Below, in pieces: positions 58,074-64,000 of a stretch of DNA of 64,000 bases (position 1 is its first letter; the number at the start of each line of letters is the position of its first letter). The position numbers and the translations under genes were made by a program. The DNA comes from Polytrichum commune (Eukaryota > Streptophyta > Polytrichopsida > Polytrichales > Polytrichaceae), in assembly GCA_950295325.1 (NCBI GenBank), contig OX485806.1, positions 44,139,169 through 44,203,168 of the forward strand. The letters run 5' to 3'. The notes beneath the pieces were generated by a model. It was not told the origin of the DNA and did not search any database. It saw only the letters and a list, made by a program, of their open reading frames with translations.

Positions 58074-59007
58074 CTAAATTTTTTTCCTTCAAATTATTTC
58101 CAAATTCACTATATATTTTATTCATATTCTTTGCTAGATTTCAAAACTTGTTTTCACTTGCCCATGTGTGATAATTGTTATTGATTATATATGTAGGATG
58201 TTTCCAAGGCCAAAACGGATTCAGTGTACTTTCCTTATCTTCTTTTTCAATCTCTCATTGAAGTTGTCTATAAGTTTATTTAGCATTACATCCGGCTTGC
58301 TCACTCATGTTTGATTTTTTTTCTTAATTCTAAGTCATCATAATTTTTTTCTCTTAGTCACGTTGAAATTCTTAGTATGGTTGCCAAAATGCAGAGCTCA
58401 ACTACCTTCATTTGTTCCTAGGGTTGACCATATTGTAGTGATTTAGAGCATTATTTGCATTTAGGTGGTTAAACAAACTAATTTCTTTGTCGTTTGTTGT
58501 TATCAATTTTTGGTTGTATTCCTTTGTTATATTGGTAAATGTCTACATTATTCTTTTAAAAGCTCATCTACCTTGTATTCAACATGATGGAATTTTTACT
58601 ATAACTTAAAAGTCTTATTCTGTTGTAATGAACTATTTTCTTGGTGAGATCTCTTCAAGTAGTCTCATTCAACCAAGTGTTGCTTCTAATCTATGAACTT
58701 GTTTGTTTGTTTGTAATTTTCTACTTGTGTTGAATTTTTTCATATGCCGCAGCTGTCTTTTAAGCTCAAGTATTATATCTTGAACATTGATTTAAATTTT
58801 GTTCATTTTTCTTCATGTGTCGTAATGTTGTAACTTCTTCATGTGCCACAATTGTCTTTTTGAATGCAAGTGTTACTTCTAATCATTGATCTAGATCATA
58901 TCAATTATTCTTTATATGTTGTAGTGTTGTGTCATCTTCATGTGCCGCAATTGTTTCCTATTCTTCTCAAGTAACTAGTTACCTCTTTCTTCAAATAACT
59001 AAGTATC
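58074..59007. repeat. AT-rich spacer with a 98-bp tandem duplication
   Basis: Units beginning GCCGCAGCTGTCTTTTAAGC (58746), GCCACAATTGTCTTTTTGAA (58845) and GCCGCAATTG (58943, partial) repeat at 98-99 bp with diverged interiors. No gene is seen. Confidence 0.6.
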
Positions 59008-59010
59008 TTA

Positions 59011-59539
59011 GGGCGGGTTTAGACTTGGAGTCAAGGCTCAAAAATGGGTTGGGGTGAAAGAAGTCCACTCCTCTCATTGGTAGAGAGGCTGGGACTTGCC
59101 TCTTCAAGTTTACACCATGAGTTGGGGCCAAATAACAAATAAATTATTTTATTCATCATGATAATGGCCTCAAGCCTTTGGAAAAGAGAGCTCCCAACCT
59201 TGTGAATTCTTTCCCTCTAGTTGAAGCCATTGTCAAAGCTTTTATTTGCTTGTAGTAGTTTATTCTTTGAGCATTGAATAGGATGGGAGAAATTCTAAAT
59301 TTATTATACTTTAATCATTATCCATAGAATAGTTCATGACTACGTTGGAACCTCTCATAACCCTCTCATAATTGCAGCCTCCAAATGGCCCCAACCCCAC
59401 CTAAATAGGTTTACACATGAAAGCAATGAATGGAGTTAGGTTATTTTCTTATTAATGGCCTTGGGGGCCCATTTGCATGCCACATGGGACATATTGGCCT
59501 TCGTTCACAATGGCCTTGGCCCCAAGTCTAAACAAGCCT
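59011..59539. mobile_element. PIF/Harbinger (Tourist)-like MITE, 529 bp
   Basis: The ends are imperfect inverted repeats: GGGCGGGTTTAGACTTGGAG at the left, and CCAAGTCTAAACAAGCCT at the right (inverse: AGGCTTGTTTAGACTTGG). TTA flanks both sides (59008-59010 and 59540-59542), the 3-bp target typical of PIF/Harbinger. There is no coding capacity. The surrounding CAAGTAAC-type simple repeat is contiguous once the element is removed. Confidence 0.78.
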
Positions 59540-59542
59540 TTA

Positions 59543-59940
59543 AGTAATTGAGTTTCCAAGTAACACTCCTTTACAAGTTAACCAAGTGACAAAAATAGCC
59601 AAGTATCTCTTCTATAATTATCCAAATATGAAGTTAATTTTACCTCCAAATTGTTAAGTATCCTAAGTAACCAAGTTGTCAAGTAACAAATTTCTTTGCG
59701 GTGACAACTATCTAAGTATCCAAATAAACCCCAAAAAAAAAAATCTCAAAATAACTAGCTAAGTGTCTAAGTAACCTTTCTTCTTGGTAGCAACTAGCTA
59801 AGTGTCCAATTAGCCAAATAACCAAATGACCAAGTAACAAAGTGACAAATTAACTATCCTTCCAAATCAGTAAATAACCAAGTAACAAATCAATTCTTCT
59901 TCCAAATCAATAAGATCCAAGTAACATTTCATTCAAAAAA
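59543..59940 (+). repeat. Degenerate CCAAGTAAC-type simple repeat
   Basis: Variants of CCAAGTAACAAA, CTAAGTATC and CCAAATGACC recur irregularly through this stretch and begin already before the MITE (58967-59010). There is no coding significance. Confidence 0.7.
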
Positions 59941-62029
59941 CATTTCTCTCTCAATCTTATTTCTAGTCTACAAATCGTTGGTCCTCATTACTAGAATTTT
60001 TTTTCTGATGTATCATATGTAGAAATCAATTTCATAATAATCAAGGTGTTGTTGGATATTGTTTTACCATGTAGACAAAATTTTCGCTAAACATGGGTGA
60101 TAACGCCTTTACCAACCTCCCATTTTCTTATCATCTTGGAGAGGCATTAATTTCTCAATCCTTCTTATAGATACTTTCATTCTTGTATCAATGACTTTTG
60201 GAAACAACCACTATATGTAGTACATTCTCTACAATAACTATATTACTTTTTATTTCAAGTGCAACCTTTTCACGTATACTATTTTGGCTATAAATAGCAT
60301 ATGTCCAATTTAAATTCAATCAATGCATCTCAATACCAATTATAAATAGAAAAATTCTATTTTTAATGCAATTCTTAATTTTATTGAAGTCCAACAATAG
60401 CATCCACAATCTATTTATAGAGTATAAATAATGCCGTAAAAATCTTAGTAATATACTCATATACTCAATTTAATCATATTAAATATTCAATCATAACACC
60501 TTTCATATTCATTTCATTGGTCATGATTAATTTCCTTAGGCAATCAACCATAATTATGGAGCACAAATAACGTAGGTTCAAGAATCATTATAATAAAAAA
60601 AAAATCATGGAATGAAAATATATTTGCAAAGATTTTTTATGATTTAATTCATGTTAAGAACTTAATAACTCTAGACTCATAGCGACATTAATTTAGGAAT
60701 ATATAGATATTCAATTATCAATCGTCCTTTCATGCAACCTCATACATTCCCATTATGTTATTCTTAATTTTTTTTCTTCAATGATTTTCTTAATATCTCC
60801 AATCTTTCCTTTTTCTTTCAATCAGTGAACTTTATATTTTCACGAGTCTATCAAGTGGCCAACTTCTTTCTACAACTATTTTCATCTCACGTGAACTTCC
60901 ATGATCTCTCATTACATAAGTGTTTTTCAATTTTTATAATTTTCTCACTTCTTGTAAATTCTATATATTTCTTTCAATAATCTTAATGTCTAACTCATGA
61001 AACTATCTCACTACATGTGAGTTTCTATTCATAGCATTTGTCAAATCTCTTAATTACAATCAACTTCATGATGTCTATGCTCTCAACTACTTTGTCTCTA
61101 CCTTGAATAACTAAAAAGAAGGTTTGAGCTTGAACCTCTTGTATTCCAAAATGGTAAATATACAAAAGACCTAGCTATCGCGTAGCATATCGTTGTGAAT
61201 AAGGTGTGCTAACATTAATCCTAACTCTATATATAGTAGAAGCTTGCACAAAACATATACCATTATCTTACTTTGCGAAAGAAACTTTCGTTTTAGAATT
61301 TGAAAAATACCTCCCTAAATCTTGAAAAGGGCGTCCATATCCTACTTCAAAATGTGGTATATCGTCTCTATTATAATCTATATGTTCATCTAAGGTTAGA
61401 GTAATTCTAAAAATACTCTAAGAAGTAGTTTCTTGACCTTCATTGCCTACCTCCCTATATTCCTAGGTGGCTTATGAATTATCTAAGTGACATAAATTTG
61501 ACAATGTCAAGTTTGAGTTTTATTAACTTCTAGAATACTCTCACTACTTAATTTTGGTAATTTGTAGGTAGCTAGCTACAGTAATGTGAATAACCCACTT
61601 AGTTCATTAATGAATAACAATTGGTGGCTACTAATGTAATGGCTTATTAAAGGCTCATTCAATGGGTGGCCATTAGTATAATGACCCCATTAATTGGCTC
61701 CAATTCCATTTAGAGGTTCCATAACCTACTTTGCCCGAAAATGCCCTCGGGATATCCATCATGGGTTTGGTTTAAGGGCCGGGTGATACCCTCGAGTACT
61801 TGTTCATAAGTTATGTTTCAAAAAGAGGTCCAGATGATACCCTTGGGGTACCTAGCCTTTATGTGAGACTTAAATACTTAGCCTTCCCCCAATGTCCATG
61901 TCTACTACTTGTTGAGCTTGTTTTTTTGTCTCTATCCGAGTCGGTCTTTTTGCCCAAATTCTCTTCTCTCTTGTGTTGGTTCCTCACTTTGGTTTCTCCA
62001 ATCTTTTCTATGCCTTCTTGAATTAATTA
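59941..62029. other. AT-rich spacer
   Basis: No genes, terminal repeats or RNA structures are recognised. A 73-codon frame at 61800-62021 shows hydrophobic, Ser/Leu-rich composition but no motif. Confidence 0.5.
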
Positions 62030-62460
62030 TGGTTTTTCAAGTGCTTCACACTAACTCCTGATCTTTGTTTTGGCTCTTTGAGCTAATGTTGGTTCTTCGA
62101 TTACCTCACACCAACTCCCAATATTTGTTCTTGCTCTTTGAGTTAATGTTGGTTCTTCAAATACCACACACCAACTTCAGATCCTCGTTCTGGTTCCATG
62201 AAGTAATGTTAATTTTGTGTTTACCTTCACACCGACTCCCAATCTTTATTCTGGTTTTTTTGAGTGAATGTTGGTTCTTCAATTACCTTGACCAATTTTG
62301 AACCTTTGTTATGGCTCCATTGAGTTAATGTTAGTTTCTCAATTACCTTTACCGACTCCCAATCTGTGTTCTGGCTCTTTGAGCTAATAGTGGTTCTTCG
62401 ATTACCTTCATCGACTCCCAATCTTTGTTTTGGTTATTTTCGCTAATGTTGGTCTCACCA
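62030..62460 (+). repeat. 60-bp tandem repeat, about 7 units
   Basis: The unit contains AGCTAATGTTGGTTCTTCGA, TTACCTTCACCGACTCCCAA and TCTTTGTTTTGGCTC. The GTTGGTTCTTC core recurs at about 62089, 62149, 62209, 62271, 62331, 62391 and 62448, with 60-62-bp spacing and 10-25% divergence. The open frames through it on both strands derive from the repeat. Confidence 0.88.
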
Positions 62461-64000
62461 AGGTCACTAATGTCTAATATTGTTTTGGTGTTGATTCTAC
62501 CATTGTTTTAGTGTTAATTCTACCATTGTTTTAATGTTGACCTTAACATTGCTTTAATATTGATGTCCAATTTTGATTCTATGTTGATCTCTATTTTGTT
62601 ATCCTTCATGATGTTGATTTCTAATATTATTTAATACTAACTTTCATACCATTGATTTCTAATTTTTATGTTGTTGATTCTACTACTACTTACTCACTCA
62701 ATGTTGTTATCTAACTACTAACATTATTGGTTTTTATGGCCTTATCCTCTATATTCTCTATTCTCAAATTTATCCACATGAAGGCCTTTGAATTGGTGTG
62801 GACAACACCTTTTGGTATTGGAGGTAGTGGATCGCTCTAAATAATCCCAAGTGCAAAACATTGAGATATAGATTGTTGGGAGGTTGACAGACCATACGAA
62901 TACAAAATCCACCTTTGTTGCTCTCACGAATGAGATCTAGGTCATCGGCTTTCAGATGCGGTTTTGTGTTGATTTGTTGGAAAAAAATGGTTGTTGAGCC
63001 CATATTTGAATTTCAAACAAGTGAAGAACGAATAGCAAGAGAAACTTGACAAATTCTTAAAATCTTTCATGACCTCTTTGGTTATCATTTCAATAAGTTT
63101 GGTATCCATTGTACCAACATGTCGGTTCTTGTTGTTTTTTGAAAGGTCATTGGAAAGATGCTCACCTTGCTTGATCAGTCCTCGTAACACATGCGATCAA
63201 ATCAAGGGCACATTACTATGGACAAAAGCATGACATTATTAATGAAACGTTTGTTTTTCCCCATTTGATGTGGTTCCTCTTCATTTGCAACCAAGTAAAA
63301 CGTGCCCTTCTATTCCATCAAATAAAACCATTTTTGGTGGATGTGGACGCAATTGAATTCAAACTTGAATGTTGGCAAATTTGTGCCCATAGATGTTTCA
63401 TCTATGATAGAAAGTGAAAAATTGAGTTCTCCAATTATGTTGGTTTCTATCAAGAATGGTTTCATCTCGTTTTTGTGTAGTTTCATGATGCTTTCTAAGA
63501 TTCCTTGGTGCAATGCTAATTTGGGAACACCTAGGGCGTGTGCCATTGATTAAAAGTTTTTGCAACGATGAAGCGAAACTTCCTTGATCTTGGTTGTGCA
63601 ATCAAAATCTTAACGCTTCCATCTAAAATTGCCTTGACTTTGGATGCCAAATTTAAGTGATGGTTTGTGATGTGCAAAAATTAGATTTCCTCATTGTGTA
63701 TCATTCAATCAAAGGTAATGCATCATAGTCCTAAGCCTATCTCGATATTTTAATACTAATCCGAATTACTAATTTTGGAGTGTCCAAAATACTAATCCAA
63801 TTCAGAGTCGATATGCAAGGGTTTGGGAGGGTTGTGACTCAAGCTTGCCTTATTCAAATTTTATGCTCAAAAGGTTTGGTGTCTTGTCTTGTAGCTACTT
63901 TTGTTGAGGGCCCACAATTTTTATGTACCTAGCCACTTGGAAACAAGTACACATGCAAATGCCAATGGCCAATCCAACAATTGGGAATGGGTCATTTTCA
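62461..64000. other. AT-rich spacer with short TTCTACCATTGTTTT repeats
   Basis: 62470-62600 holds three or four copies of a TTGTTTTAGTGTTGATTCTA-type unit of about 27 bp. Beyond that I see no supported gene. Overlapping frames at 63310-63600 on both strands have no recognisable domain, although 63310-63546 (minus) has LPTFKFEFNCV and IDETSMGTNLP, which might be an old gene scrap. Confidence 0.4.

Noticed and set aside
62030-62460. CRISPR-like repeat/spacer pattern with 60-bp period
   Set aside because: The whole 60-bp unit is repeated with uniform divergence; there are no distinct spacers and the context is eukaryotic.

Overview
This 64 kb window looks like repeat-rich nuclear DNA of a land plant, most likely a flowering plant. 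The evidence is Ty3/gypsy elements with large LTRs (Tat/Ogre-like and chromodomain-bearing chromovirus types), a Ty1/copia element, hAT and PIF/Harbinger-type DNA elements, AT-rich spacers and spliceosomal GT..AG introns in decayed genes. I find no intact cellular gene, no bacterial-style operon, no tRNA or rRNA gene and no CRISPR array. Almost every coding stretch is a mobile-element gene, and nearly all carry stops, frameshifts or truncations. The species cannot be named from sequence alone.

Layout, left half. 591-9245 is the 5' part of a large Ogre/Tat-like Ty3/gypsy element (family A): a 2.5 kb LTR, a primer-binding-site-like sequence, two tandem paralogous copies of an extra ORF upstream of gag, a 149-bp tandem repeat whose last unit contains the gag start codon, and then gag-protease-partial reverse transcriptase. 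At about 9245 it joins a second Ty3/gypsy pol (family B, 9251-22798). B is split by two non-autonomous hAT elements with diagnostic 8-bp target duplications (11940-13436 and 14251-15038) and by a complete 4.85-kb copia element (17598-22448, target duplication GAAGG). B ends at an LTR-like repeat (family R2). From 23.5 to 30.8 kb lies AT-rich sequence containing a very old Ty3/gypsy pol (family C).

Layout, right half. 30.8-34.1 kb and 41.3-43.7 kb hold two truncated minus-strand copies of a chromodomain Ty3/gypsy element (family D) with its LTR family R1. Between them are the 3' end and a truncated LTR of family A (34.1-36.3 kb) and a 5-kb block (36.3-41.3 kb) with two divergently arranged, decayed genes that I cannot assign to a known family. 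One of these is clearly multi-exon. Next is a three-level nest: an R1 LTR (46286-52215) is split by a 5.0-kb hAT transposon (46407-51416, target duplication GTTAGGCC), which is itself split by a solo LTR of family R3 (46764-49060, target duplication CATAG). A second R3 solo LTR lies at 56083-58068 (target duplication TAAAA). The last 6 kb is AT-rich spacer with a Harbinger-like MITE and several tandem repeats.

The most unusual items are the duplicated pre-gag ORF, the gag start codon sitting inside a tandem repeat with decoy mini-ORFs, the unassigned divergent gene block at 36.3-41.3 kb, and the nested insertions whose boundaries can be resolved to the base.
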